This document shows, piece after piece, positions 1 through 8,587 of a stretch of 64,000 nucleotides of DNA. Numbering within the stretch: position 1 is the stretch's first letter; each line of letters starts with the position of its first letter. This DNA is from Sva-07 sp035527095. Lineage in GTDB: Bacteria; Actinomycetota; Acidimicrobiia; Acidimicrobiales; Ilumatobacteraceae. The stretch is taken from the NCBI GenBank assembly GCA_035527095.1, contig DATLBC010000140.1, positions 1 to 64,000 on the forward strand, read 5' to 3'. Below the pieces are notes generated by a model, which ran no database searches, was not told the DNA's origin, and was given only the letters and a program-made list of their open reading frames with translations. Both the position numbers and the translations under genes were made by a program.

Positions 1-1
1 C

Positions 2-1054
2 TGGTTGTACGGCAACTACACCGAGAACGCGTCCGACCAGAACATCCCGACCAGCTTCGACTTCCTCGACAACCCGGCCGGCTTCCAGATCACCGGGAAC
101 TCGCTGTCGCAGAGCGCACCGGTCCGCGACGCGCTCGTCGAAGGGATCCTGAACACGCTGCGCGTCTCGATCGTGGCGATCGTCGCCGCCACCGTGTTGG
201 GCACCCTTGTGGGCATCGGGCGGCTGTCGTCGAACTGGATCGTCAAGAAGCTGGCGACGGTCTACGTCGAAGCGGTGCGGAACATTCCACTCGCGCTGTT
301 CTTGACCGCGAGCCTGCTCGTCGTCGTTCTCGGCGTGTTCCCCCAGATCACCGATGCCTGGGATCTGGCCGGTCTGGCGATCATCTCGAATCGAGGCGTC
401 GCCGTTGCCTGGTTCAACGGCTCCGGAGTCGGTCTGCTGTTGCTCGTCGCCCTCGGCGCGCTCGCCTGGTATCTGGTGATGCGCTGGCGCGGACGAGTCG
501 CTGACCGAACGGGTGCGCTCCCGCGGTCCGGGTTGTGGGGCGCCGGTGCGTTCATCGTCGTACTCGGTGCCGGCTGGGCACTGTTCGGGTATTCGTACAC
601 CCTGCCGTCGGTTGTCGGCCGTGGCACCGAGGGGGGTATCCGCATCGATCCCTCGTTCTTCGCACTCTTCCTCGCGCTCACCATCTACACCGCGAGCCAC
701 ATCGCCGAGATCGTGCGCGGGTCGATCCAGGCCGTCGCCCGCGGCCAGGGCGAGGCGGCGGATGCGATCGCCCTCAGCGGGTTCCAACGGATGTGGTACA
801 TCATCCTTCCGCAGGCGATGCGCATCGCCATCCCGCCCATCGGCAACCAGTATCTGAACCTGATCAAGAACTCCTCGCTCGGCGCGGCCATCGGCTACTA
901 CGACCTCACACTCGTCGCGCAGACATCGGTGGGCAATGGCTCGCCTGCCGTACCCGCGTTCTTCCTGACGATGACCGTCTACATCTGCATCTCGCTCGTG
1001 GTGTCCGCATTCGTCAACCTCGCCAACCGTCGCATGATGCTGGTCGAACGATGA
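2..1054 (+). CDS. Amino acid ABC transporter permease (AapQ/BztB-like), 5' partial
   Basis: Inner-membrane permease of a polar amino acid (PAAT family) importer. The reading frame is open to the first base of the window, so the gene starts upstream; the visible ~350 residues begin in the periplasmic region typical of AapQ (GFQITGNS-like stretch). Several hydrophobic segments follow. The cytoplasmic EAA loop that docks on the ATPase is clear at about codons 237-260 (EIVRGSIQAVARGQGEAADA). Its stop overlaps the start of the next permease by ATGA at 1051-1054, so it is translationally coupled. Two permeases plus one ATPase is the Aap/Bzt arrangement; the periplasmic binding protein is not in the window and is probably upstream. 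Substrate specificity cannot be read from the sequence. Confidence 0.9.
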   Translation, partial: WLYGNYTENASDQNIPTSFDFLDNPAGFQITGNSLSQSAPVRDALVEGILNTLRVSIVAIVAATVLGTLVGIGRLSSNWIVKKLATVYVEAVRNIPLALFLTASLLVVVLGVFPQITDAWDLAGLAIISNRGVAVAWFNGSGVGLLLLVALGALAWYLVMRWRGRVADRTGALPRSGLWGAGAFIVVLGAGWALFGYSYTLPSVVGRGTEGGIRIDPSFFALFLALTIYTASHIAEIVRGSIQAVARGQGEAADAIALSGFQRMWYIILPQAMRIAIPPIGNQYLNLIKNSSLGAAIGYYDLTLVAQTSVGNGSPAVPAFFLTMTVYICISLVVSAFVNLANRRMMLVER

Positions 1055-2268
1055 CCGCCGCAACGCGGTGGCTACGCCACAACCTGTTCCGCACCAAGCG
1101 CGACGCGTTCTTGACGCTGGTGTTCGGCGCGCTCGCGATCTGGTTGATCTACAAGACGGTCCGGTTCGTCTTCGTCACCGGACGCTGGACGATCATCGAA
1201 GTCAACCTCCGAATTCTCATGGTCGGGCGCTACCCGGAGGTGCACGACCTGCGCCTCGCCGTCACGCTGATCGTGCTCGCAGCATGGGGCGGCCTGCTCG
1301 CTGGATTCCTGCGCGGGCGCCAGTTCCGCGCCGGCCGCATCACGTCCGAGGACTCCAAACTCACCGCTGCCCGGGTGTTGGATCTCTTCGAACGACTGTG
1401 GATCCCTCTCGCGGTGATCGTCCTGCTGCTCATGCTCTCGGGAACCGCCGGGCCGTGGCTCATGGTGGGGCTCGCGCTCGTCGCTGCGCTGGCCGGACGA
1501 CTGATCGGCCCCGTCTTCGGTCGGCTCCGGTTGGGAGCGGCCGTCTCCGCGGTGATCATGCTCGTCTTCGCCGCCGTGCCGCTCGGGATGTACTTCTACG
1601 TCGTCACCGCGGTCGGCTTCGACGGCTGGGGCGGCTTCATGCTCAACCTGTTCCTGTCGGTGTGTTCGATCATCCTGTGCTACCCGCTCGGCGTGCTGCT
1701 TGCGCTCGGGAGACGATCCGGCCTCCCGCTCGTCCGGCTGGTCTGCACCGCCTACATCGAAATCATCCGCGGGGCACCGCTGTTCGTCCTGCTGCTGCTC
1801 GCGAACGTGGCACTCGGGTTCTTCGTTCCCGACTCGCTCGCCCCCGCGACCTCCACACGGGCGATCGTCGTGTTCACGTTCTTCACCGCGGCGTACATGG
1901 CAGAAATCATCCGTGGCGGCCTGCAGTCGATCCCGCGTGGCCAGATCGAGGCGGCCAAAGCGGTGGGGCTCTCCCCCATCCGCCAGACCGGCTACATCGT
2001 GCTGCCGCAGGCACTGCGCAACGTGATCCCTGCGCAGATCGGACAGCTGATCAGCCTGTTCAAGGACACCACCCTGGCCGGCATCGCCATGAGCCTGTTC
2101 GAACTGCTCAACGTCTCGGGAGCGATCACCTCGCAGCCCGAGTTCCGCGGCCAGGGCCTGATCGCGGAGACATTGACCTTCGCGGCGCTGATGTTCTGGG
2201 TGGTGTCGTACACGATGAGCCGAGAGAGCCAACGCCTCGAGAAACGACTGGGAGTGGGAAGCCGATGA
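1051..2268 (+). CDS. Amino acid ABC transporter permease (AapM/BztC-like)
   Basis: Second membrane subunit of the amino acid importer, 405 residues. It has the long N-terminal part with several membrane segments typical of AapM/BztC, then the BPD_transp_1 domain in the C-terminal half. The EAA loop reads AEIIRGGLQSIPRGQIEAAK. The ATG at 1051 overlaps the previous stop (ATGA) and its own stop overlaps the ATPase start at 2265, so the three genes form one tightly coupled operon. Permease pairs of this type usually form a heterodimer. The specificity (glutamate/aspartate versus general L-amino acid) is not determinable here. Confidence 0.9.
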   Translation: MTAATRWLRHNLFRTKRDAFLTLVFGALAIWLIYKTVRFVFVTGRWTIIEVNLRILMVGRYPEVHDLRLAVTLIVLAAWGGLLAGFLRGRQFRAGRITSEDSKLTAARVLDLFERLWIPLAVIVLLLMLSGTAGPWLMVGLALVAALAGRLIGPVFGRLRLGAAVSAVIMLVFAAVPLGMYFYVVTAVGFDGWGGFMLNLFLSVCSIILCYPLGVLLALGRRSGLPLVRLVCTAYIEIIRGAPLFVLLLLANVALGFFVPDSLAPATSTRAIVVFTFFTAAYMAEIIRGGLQSIPRGQIEAAKAVGLSPIRQTGYIVLPQALRNVIPAQIGQLISLFKDTTLAGIAMSLFELLNVSGAITSQPEFRGQGLIAETLTFAALMFWVVSYTMSRESQRLEKRLGVGSR

Positions 2269-3068
2269 CCGCAGACGATTCAGACAGAACGATGCCGGGG
2301 GACGCACCGGTGTTCGCCGACGCGACCGCCATCTCTGGCGACGCGATGATCGAAATCGACGCGGTCGACAAGTTCTTCGGTGACTTCCAGGCGTTGAAGA
2401 ACATCAACCTGCGCGTCGGTACCCAGGAGGTGGTCGTCGTCATCGGGCCATCGGGGTCGGGCAAGTCGACCTTGATCCGCTGCATCAACCGCCTCGAGGA
2501 ACACGACGCTGGTCGCATCGTCGTCGACGGCACCGAGTTGTCGAACGACATCCGCAACATCCAGGAGATCCGCCGCGAGACCGGAATGGTGTTCCAGTCG
2601 TTCAACCTCTTCCCGCACCTCACCGTGCTCGACAACATCACGCTGGCGCCGCGCAAGGTACGGCGGATGCCCAAGGCGAAGGCGGAGGCACTCGGGATGG
2701 ATCTGCTCGAAATGGTGAAAATCCCCGAGCAGGCGAGCAAGTATCCGGGCCAGATGTCCGGCGGGCAGCAGCAGCGGGTGGCCATCGCTCGGGCGCTGGC
2801 GATGAATCCGAAGGTGATGCTGTTCGACGAGCCCACGTCTGCGCTCGATCCCGAGATGATCGGCGAGGTGCTCGACACGATGAAGGATCTCGCCCGTTCG
2901 GGCATGACGATGATCGTGGTCACTCACGAGATGGGCTTCGCTCGCGAGGTCGCCGACCGAGTGGTGTTCATGGCCGATGGCCAGATCGTCGAGGTCGGCA
3001 CCCCGGAGCACTTCTTCGAGAACCCGAGCGAGGACCGCACCAAGCTGTTCCTCTCGCAAATTCTCTAA
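2265..3068 (+). CDS. Amino acid ABC transporter ATP-binding protein (AapP/GlnQ-like)
   Basis: Cytoplasmic ATPase of the importer, 267 residues. Visible motifs in order: Walker A GPSGSGKST (residues 61-69), Q-loop VFQSFNLFPHL, signature MSGGQQQRVAIARAL, Walker B VMLFDEPTSALD and H-loop VVTHEMGF, all canonical. The GlnQ family usually starts close to the first beta strand, here MIEIDAVDKFF at residue 28. The ~27-residue N-terminal extension is accepted because the ATG at 2265 forms an ATGA overlap with the permease stop; a start at residue 28 is the alternative. Last gene of the operon, followed by a possible terminator. Confidence 0.93.
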   Translation: MTADDSDRTMPGDAPVFADATAISGDAMIEIDAVDKFFGDFQALKNINLRVGTQEVVVVIGPSGSGKSTLIRCINRLEEHDAGRIVVDGTELSNDIRNIQEIRRETGMVFQSFNLFPHLTVLDNITLAPRKVRRMPKAKAEALGMDLLEMVKIPEQASKYPGQMSGGQQQRVAIARALAMNPKVMLFDEPTSALDPEMIGEVLDTMKDLARSGMTMIVVTHEMGFAREVADRVVFMADGQIVEVGTPEHFFENPSEDRTKLFLSQIL

Positions 3069-3077
3069 GAGTTCACA

Positions 3078-3099
3078 CCTCACGACGGCAGCCGTGAGG
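3078..3099 (+). terminator. Stem-loop after the amino acid ABC operon
   Basis: A perfect 7-bp inverted repeat, CCTCACG at 3078-3084 and CGTGAGG at 3093-3099, with an 8-nt loop, lies 10 nt after the ATPase stop. There is no T-tract, as is common in high-GC actinobacteria, so the terminator role is inferred from position. Confidence 0.4.
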
Positions 3100-3122
3100 A
3101 GGGCGCTGCCAGAATCTGCGTC

Positions 3123-3860
3123 GTGACCGACACCGATCAGGCCTCCCCCGACGCGCCGTCCCAGACGTCAGCGAAGCGATGGATCAAGTGGGCCGTGCTC
3201 GGCATCGTGGCCGCTGTGGTGTTGTTCTTCGCAGGGATCTTCATCTACGCGAACTTCATCAACGACTCTCCCGACGCGCTCGACGAGTCGGACCTGTCGA
3301 GCGCGCTCGTCGCGACGACCGACCCGACAACTCCCGACAACTTCGACGGCGACTGGGTTCCGACGACTGCGTCAGAGTTCGGCTACCGGGTCGACGAGGT
3401 GCTTGCCGGCGTCAACGCCACCGCCGTAGGACGCAGCAACGAGATCGACGGGCTGCTCACGATCGACGGCACCAGCGCCACCGTGGTCGACATCACCGTC
3501 CAGATCGAGAACATCACGAGCGACGAGTCGCGCCGCGACGGCCAGTTCACCGGCCGCATCATGAACGCCGCTGAGTTCCCCACCGCCGAGTTCCGGATCA
3601 CCGAGCCGATCGACTTCGGCCAGATCCCGGTCGGCGACGAGCAGATCACGGCCACCGCCGTCGGCGAGCTCACCCTGCGCGGCGTGACCAATCCCGTCAC
3701 CTTCGACGTCACGGCGCAGACCACGCAGGGCCGCATCGGCGTACTCGGCTCGATACCGGTCGTGTTCGAGGACTACGGCATCGAGAACCCGTCGTTCGGC
3801 GTCGTGTCGACAGAGGACAACGGTCTCGTCGAGTTCGTCCTCGTCGTCGAACGGGCCTGA
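3123..3860 (+). CDS. Membrane-anchored YceI-family protein
   Basis: 245 residues from a GTG start. A short cytoplasmic N-terminus is followed by one membrane helix (about residues 21-46, WIKWAVLGIVAAVVLFFAG), then an extracytoplasmic YceI domain (about residues 75-243) with the characteristic strand pattern, including TAEFRITEPIDF, GELTLRGVTNPVTFDVTA and FGVVSTEDNGLVEFVLVV. YceI domains are lipocalin-like barrels that bind isoprenoid-type lipids; the ligand here is unknown. It stands alone between the ABC importer and a minus-strand exporter operon. Confidence 0.85.
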   Translation: MTDTDQASPDAPSQTSAKRWIKWAVLGIVAAVVLFFAGIFIYANFINDSPDALDESDLSSALVATTDPTTPDNFDGDWVPTTASEFGYRVDEVLAGVNATAVGRSNEIDGLLTIDGTSATVVDITVQIENITSDESRRDGQFTGRIMNAAEFPTAEFRITEPIDFGQIPVGDEQITATAVGELTLRGVTNPVTFDVTAQTTQGRIGVLGSIPVVFEDYGIENPSFGVVSTEDNGLVEFVLVVERA

Positions 3861-3872
3861 TCGATCTCCCGG

Positions 3873-3919
3873 TTTGTGTGAGCGCGGATCGCCGCGTTGG
3901 GGATGGTCGCTCACACAAA
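3873..3919. repeat. Long-loop perfect inverted repeat between convergent genes
   Basis: TTTGTGTGAGCG at 3873-3884 and its exact complement CGCTCACACAAA at 3908-3919 form a 12-bp stem with a 23-nt spacer. It lies 12 nt after the YceI stop and before the end of the minus-strand exporter gene. It may act as a bidirectional terminator or be a small palindromic repeat element; compare the similar structures at 20995-21042 and 33950-34007. Confidence 0.6.
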
Positions 3920-3995
3920 TGCAGATCAACCAGGACACGAGCCGTCGCTGGCTACGTCTGCGCGGCTCGGGCACCAGCGCCACCGAGTCGTCGTT

Positions 3996-5783
3996 CTACG
4001 AGCCGGCCACGGGTTGGCTCTTCTGCCAGGCGGCAGCGAGGGCGGCGTAACGACCGCCGAGTTCGAGCAGCTCGTCATGGTTGCCGAGTTCAGCCAACCG
4101 GCCACCATCGATGACGCCGATGCGGTCGGCCCGCTGGATCGTCGACAGGCGATGCGCCACCACGATCGTCGTGCGACCGCTCATCAGCGAATCGAGTGCC
4201 CGTTCGACGATAAACTCGGTGCCCGGGTCGAGGTTGCTCGTCGCCTCGTCGAGCACCAGCACTGCCGGGTCGACCAGCGCCGCGCGAGCCAGCGACACGA
4301 GCTGACGTTCGCCGGCCGAGAGCCGCGATCCGCGCTCGCGGACCTCGGTGTGAATGCCCTCGGAGAACTCTTCGAATCGCTCGAGCGCGCCGATGGCCGA
4401 GAACGCCTCGCGCACCTCGTCATCGGTGGCATCAGCTCGGGCGATGCGAACGTTGTCGGCGATCGTCCCCCCGAACAGGAAACCCTCCTGCGGCACCACG
4501 ACGACCCGATGACGCAATGAGGCGAGCGTCGCATCTCGCAGGTCGATCCCACCGAAGGTGATGGTGCCCTCGGTGGGGTCATAGAGCCGGGCCATCAGCT
4601 TGGCGAGTGTCGACTTGCCGGCGCCGGTCGGCCCGACAAGCGCCAATCGCTCGCCGTCGGCGACCGTGATCGACACGTCGCTCAACACCGGCGTCTCGGT
4701 GGCCGGATAGCGGAAGCCAACGTGGTCGACCACCATCGAACCAGTACGCGGCAGTTCCTCGGCGCCGTCGTCGACGTCGGGTTCGGTGTCGAGGATGCCG
4801 AACAGCTTGTTCAGTGATGCCGCCGACGACTGGACGGTGTTGTAGAGCTGCGACAGCTGTTGGACCGGCTCGAACAGCTGGGCGAACAACAGCACGACCG
4901 TGATGATCTGGCCGATCTCGACCTCGCCGCGCGAGTACAACCATCCGCCGACGGCGACGATGATGGCGGTGGCGAGCACGCCGGCGGTCTCGACGAGACC
5001 GAAGTACCACGTCGACACCCTGACGCTGTGGACGTGCGAGTCGTACAGCTCTCGGTTCGACTCCTTGAAGCGGCGCTGCTGCTCGGGCTCACGGGCGTAG
5101 GCCTGGATCACGCGGACCCCGGCGATGCCCTCCTGGAGCGCCGACAGGTTCTGACCGATGTTCTCGCGCACGTCGAGGTACGCAGCGTTGGAGTCGCGCT
5201 GGAATTTCCGTGACGCCACGATGATGATCGGCATCACGAGCAGCCCCACCAGCGCGAGCTGCCACGACGTCACGAACGCCAGCACGAGCGCGAAGCCCAC
5301 GAGCAGGATCGCTGCGACGAACTGCAGCAACCCCCACTGCACGAGTTCGCCCATCGACTCGATGTCGGCGGTCATACGGGCAACGAGCACGCCCGACTTG
5401 TTGCGGTCGAAGAAGGCGAGCGATTGTCGCTGGATGTGATCGAACACCCGAATGCGCAAGTCACGCAGGAAGCCTTCACCGGCCCGATTGATGAGGATGT
5501 ACTGCTGACGCGCCGCGAGGTACGACACCACGGTGAGTCCCATGTAGAAGATCACCGCGTTGCGGAGCACGCCCGAGTCCTTCGGCCCGATGCCGTTGTC
5601 GATCGCCCACCCGAGGATCACCGGGCCCAGCACGACTCCCAACGTCGACGCGGCCGTGAACGCCAATGCGGCGCCGATCGTCTTCCTGAACGGCAACGCC
5701 ATGCGACCTGCTCGGCGCAGGACCTTCTTGGCCTCATCGGCGTCGAGCTTGTCCTCCTCGGAGATGGCCCCCATTCCGTGCAT
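3996..5783 (-). CDS. ABC exporter, fused membrane/ATPase subunit (catalytically complete Walker B)
   Basis: 595-residue half-transporter: six membrane segments in residues ~30-310, then a nucleotide-binding domain with Walker A GPTGAGKST (384-392), intact Q-loop (VVVPQEGFLF), signature LSAGERQ (489-495) and Walker B VLVLDEATSNLD with catalytic Glu513; H-loop AHRLST. The signature deviates from LSGGQ (A at the third and E at the fifth position). Its ATG overlaps the stop of the upstream half-transporter by one base, so the two are co-translated. The pair looks like a type IV heterodimeric exporter (MdlAB/TM287-288/BmrCD-like). Substrate unknown; drug, lipid or peptide are all possible. Confidence 0.92.
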   Translation of the reverse strand: MHGMGAISEEDKLDADEAKKVLRRAGRMALPFRKTIGAALAFTAASTLGVVLGPVILGWAIDNGIGPKDSGVLRNAVIFYMGLTVVSYLAARQQYILINRAGEGFLRDLRIRVFDHIQRQSLAFFDRNKSGVLVARMTADIESMGELVQWGLLQFVAAILLVGFALVLAFVTSWQLALVGLLVMPIIIVASRKFQRDSNAAYLDVRENIGQNLSALQEGIAGVRVIQAYAREPEQQRRFKESNRELYDSHVHSVRVSTWYFGLVETAGVLATAIIVAVGGWLYSRGEVEIGQIITVVLLFAQLFEPVQQLSQLYNTVQSSAASLNKLFGILDTEPDVDDGAEELPRTGSMVVDHVGFRYPATETPVLSDVSITVADGERLALVGPTGAGKSTLAKLMARLYDPTEGTITFGGIDLRDATLASLRHRVVVVPQEGFLFGGTIADNVRIARADATDDEVREAFSAIGALERFEEFSEGIHTEVRERGSRLSAGERQLVSLARAALVDPAVLVLDEATSNLDPGTEFIVERALDSLMSGRTTIVVAHRLSTIQRADRIGVIDGGRLAELGNHDELLELGGRYAALAAAWQKSQPVAGS

Positions 5784-7618
5784 CAGTCACCTCCAGCCGG
5801 AGCACGGGACTCGGCGAGGTCGGCGCGCGCATCGTCGTCGTCGGCTTCCATCGCGGCGAGCACCGCGCGATAGCGAGGCTCCGTGTCGAGCAGCTGCTGG
5901 TGCGGGCCCGACGCAACCACACGACCGCCGTCGAGCAACACGACGGTGTCGGCCAGCGCGATCGTGCCGGGGCGGTGCGCGATGACGATCGTGGTCCGTC
6001 CGTCCATCACCGTCGACATCGCGGATCGGATCTCGTGCTCTTTCGAGGGGTCGACCGCTGAGGTGGCATCGTCGAGCACCAACACCCGCGGGTCGGCGAG
6101 GATCGCGCGGGCGATGGCGATGCGCTGACGTTGGCCACCCGACAGCGAGAAGCCACGCTCTCCGAGCTTGGTGTCGTACGCCTCCGGCAGCCCCATGATG
6201 AAGTCGTGAGCGCCTGCCAGTCGGGCCGCGTGCTCGATGGACTCACGGTCGGCATCGGGTTCAGCGAACGCGATGTTCGCAGCGACCGTGTCGTGGAAGA
6301 GCAACGTGTCCTCGAACACGATGCCGACGGCGCGTCGAACGTCGTGGACCGGCAGATCTCGGACGTTGACGCCGTCGATGCGGACCCGACCCTCGTCGAC
6401 GTCGTAGAAACGAACGAGGAGGCGAGCGACGGTGGACTTCCCCGACCCCGTTGCGCCGACGAGCGCCACCGACTGGCCGAGTACGAGGTCGAGGTCGAAA
6501 CCTTCGAGCACTGGCGCTGCAGGGTCGTATCCGAATCGGACACCGCGGAACTCGACGGCACCGGCATGCTCGGCCGCAGGCAACGACAACGGCCGGTGCG
6601 GGTCGACGACGATCGGCGCCGTGTCGAGAATCTCGTTGACCCGCTCGAGCGCCGCACCGGCCCGCTGCGCCCACGCGATCGTCATGCCCAGCATCCGCAA
6701 TGGCGACACCAACAGCGCGACGTAGAAGTTGAACTGCACCAACTGGCCGACAGTGAGGTCGCCGTTGATCACCTGCATGCCGCCGACGGCGAGCACAGCG
6801 ACGAGCCCGAGCTGTGGGAGCAGTTCGATCGCCGGCAGGTACTTGGCGCGGATCCGGGCGGCCCCGATCGAGGCGTTTCGGATGTCGTCCGCCTCGGTAC
6901 GCAACCGCTTCGATTGGACGGATTCGGCGCCGAAACCCTTGACGACTCGAACCCCGCCGACGGTCTCCTCGACCACCGTGGCCAACTCGGCCTGCTCGGC
7001 CTGCACGGCGAGCACCGCCGAGTGGATCGAGTGCGAGAACCGCCGTCCCGCGATGTTGACGAACGGCAGCGGCGCCAGCGCGATGAGTGCGAGTTTCCAG
7101 TCGGTTGCGAACAAAATCACCGAGACGGCGATGATCATCGAGAAGTTCGACAACGTGATCGGAATCATCACGACGAACGACTGGATCTGGTTCAGGTCGC
7201 TCGACGAGCGGCTCATCAGCTGACCGGTCTGGGCCCGGTCGTGGTATCCGATGTGCAGCGACAAGATGTGGTTGAACAGTTGCTCGCGAAGACGCGTCTC
7301 GGTCCAGCGGGCTTCCCGGAAGGCGTAGAACCGTCGCAGCGCGGTGAACGTGCCGACAGCGACACCGGCGAGCGCGATGAGCGACGCCCACAGCAGCAAC
7401 ATGTCGTCCTGCTCGATACCGCGGTCGATGCTGTAGCGCACGAGCAGAGGCACCGAGACCTTGCCGACCATCCACAACAGGCCGACCGCACTACCGATGA
7501 TCAGGTTCTTGCGCTGCGCGCGCAACGTCGACGACAGCAGCTTCCACCGCGACGGCGAATCGTACGCGTCGGTCCCCGGCGCAGGAACCTCGTTCAGCGT
7601 TGCGGTGTCAGCACTCAC
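5783..7618 (-). CDS. ABC exporter, fused membrane/ATPase subunit (degenerate Walker B)
   Basis: 611 residues, six-helix membrane domain (~38-310) plus ATPase domain: Walker A GATGSGKST (388-396), canonical signature LSGGQRQ (492-498), H-loop AHRPGT. Two catalytic positions are altered: Walker B reads VLVLDDATS, so the catalytic base Glu is Asp517, and the Q-loop has Glu in place of Gln (IVFEDTLLF). This is the pattern of the degenerate site in heterodimeric exporters. GTG start at 7618, directly abutting the stop of the ArsC-like selenoprotein gene, which suggests a three-gene operon. Confidence 0.92.
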   Translation of the reverse strand: MSADTATLNEVPAPGTDAYDSPSRWKLLSSTLRAQRKNLIIGSAVGLLWMVGKVSVPLLVRYSIDRGIEQDDMLLLWASLIALAGVAVGTFTALRRFYAFREARWTETRLREQLFNHILSLHIGYHDRAQTGQLMSRSSSDLNQIQSFVVMIPITLSNFSMIIAVSVILFATDWKLALIALAPLPFVNIAGRRFSHSIHSAVLAVQAEQAELATVVEETVGGVRVVKGFGAESVQSKRLRTEADDIRNASIGAARIRAKYLPAIELLPQLGLVAVLAVGGMQVINGDLTVGQLVQFNFYVALLVSPLRMLGMTIAWAQRAGAALERVNEILDTAPIVVDPHRPLSLPAAEHAGAVEFRGVRFGYDPAAPVLEGFDLDLVLGQSVALVGATGSGKSTVARLLVRFYDVDEGRVRIDGVNVRDLPVHDVRRAVGIVFEDTLLFHDTVAANIAFAEPDADRESIEHAARLAGAHDFIMGLPEAYDTKLGERGFSLSGGQRQRIAIARAILADPRVLVLDDATSAVDPSKEHEIRSAMSTVMDGRTTIVIAHRPGTIALADTVVLLDGGRVVASGPHQQLLDTEPRYRAVLAAMEADDDDARADLAESRAPAGGD

Positions 7619-8017
7619 TCAACCGGCATCGTTCCCCGACCGCGATGCGAGCGGCGCGAGCAGCTCGGTGACGCGTTCCTTGGGCCGACCGACGATCGCC
7701 GTGTCGGCGGTGACCACGACCGGTCGTTGCAGCAGTTGCTTGTGCTTGACCAACAGGTTCACGATCTGCTCGTCGGTCGCAGCGTCGTCGTCGGTCAATC
7801 CGAGCTTCTTCCACATGCTGTCGCGCCGTACCAGCGCCGTTGGCTCGTCCTCGAGCTTGGCGATGATCGACCGCAGGGTGTCCGCGTCCGGCGGTGTCTT
7901 GATGTACATCACGATGTCGACCTCGACGCCCAGGTCTTCGGCAATGCGCACGGCATTGACGGAGGAGTTTCAATGCGCGTTGTGGAAGATGGTTGCGACT
8001 GCGTTGCTGCTGGCCAT
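7619..8017 (-). CDS. ArsC-like (Spx/arsenate reductase family) protein, probable selenoprotein with in-frame TGA as Sec16
   Basis: Read from the ATG at 8017 with TGA at 7972-7970 taken as Sec, this gives 132 residues: MASSNAVATIFHNAHU-NSSVNAVR..., then ArsC hallmarks (YIKTPPDADTLRSII, DEPTALVRRD, LLQRPVVV, AIVGRPKERV). ArsC proteins begin (Y/F)HNxxCxxS; here the TGA occupies the Cys and Ser follows three positions on (U-N-S-S). Without readthrough the protein would lack its first strand and active site. A 6-bp stem-loop lies 11 nt after the TGA. The stop abuts the GTG of the ABC exporter gene. The family reduces arsenate or disulfides, or acts Spx-like; the substrate is unknown. Alternatives are a Cys-to-stop mutation or a sequencing error. 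Confidence 0.75.
7942..7958 (-). promoter_or_regulatory. Candidate bacterial SECIS stem-loop for the ArsC-like gene
   Basis: On the minus-strand mRNA, CAAUGC and GCAUUG (genomic 7958-7953 and 7947-7942) pair perfectly over 6 bp around the loop CGUGC. The loop begins 18 nt after the UGA, inside the 16-37 nt window described for bacterial SECIS elements, and contains G residues. It is shorter than the TlpA element, so support is moderate and rests mainly on position. Confidence 0.5.
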
Positions 8018-8132
8018 GCGTCGAGGTTACGACCTGATTGGAACACCGCTCTCATCGGTTGTGCGGGGAGATCGATAGTGTCAGTGGCACCGACTTCCTC
8101 CTTCGCAGATCATCTCGACCGAAGGAGACGTC

Positions 8133-8564
8133 ATGTCTCGCGACCGCATGTTCCGCCGGGTGCCGAGAGGTGGCATCGACCCGATCCGCTGCGCCGACGA
8201 TGCGCTGGCCGTCCTCGCGCTGGCCGCACCGTACGATCACGACACCATCGTCGTCCTGCTCGACGCCAACCGTTGCGGCTCGTCGGTGATGGTCGTCACG
8301 GACACCATCGATCACGACGCATTGTTCGAGGTGATCGGCGTCTGCGTCGCTTCGGCCGCGCCGCAGACGGCGATCGAGGCGATGATCGTGGCCTCGAGCC
8401 GACCCGACGGCGATGTCGAGCCGGACGATGTCCATCGATGGCTGGAGGCCAGCGACCAATGCCGCGCCGGCGGCCTCGAGTTGGTCGAGTGGTTCGTGCT
8501 CGGCCGGTCGGGCCCGAGACTCCCCCGCGAACTGTTCGGTGAGCGCGATCGGTGGGCGCCATGA
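8133..8564 (+). CDS. Hypothetical protein, 143 aa
   Basis: Not assigned to a family with confidence. It is a soluble protein without signal peptide or membrane helix. The ATG at 8133 is preceded by a good ribosome site (GAAGGAG, 8121-8127). The fold looks alpha/beta, with strands such as DTIVVLLDANRCGSSVMVV and AIEAMIVASSR alternating with helices, ending in a conserved-looking stretch (WLEASDQC...LELVEWFVLG). A JAB/RadC-like fold was considered, but no metal-binding HxH...D motif is visible. Divergent from the ArsC/ABC operon (115 bp between starts) and convergent with the DUF4031 gene. Confidence 0.65.
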   Translation: MSRDRMFRRVPRGGIDPIRCADDALAVLALAAPYDHDTIVVLLDANRCGSSVMVVTDTIDHDALFEVIGVCVASAAPQTAIEAMIVASSRPDGDVEPDDVHRWLEASDQCRAGGLELVEWFVLGRSGPRLPRELFGERDRWAP

Positions 8565-8587
8565 CCGAAGTGCGCGATCTCCGAGCA

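Noticed and set aside
7970..7972. Treating the ArsC TGA as a simple nonsense mutation (pseudogene)
   Set aside because: Coding on both sides is intact, the TGA is at the catalytic Cys, and a second unrelated gene shows the same feature; kept only as an alternative.
6131..8542. Plus-strand open frame of about 800 codons
   Set aside because: Antisense to the ABC exporter and ArsC genes and overlapping the better-supported gene at 8133.
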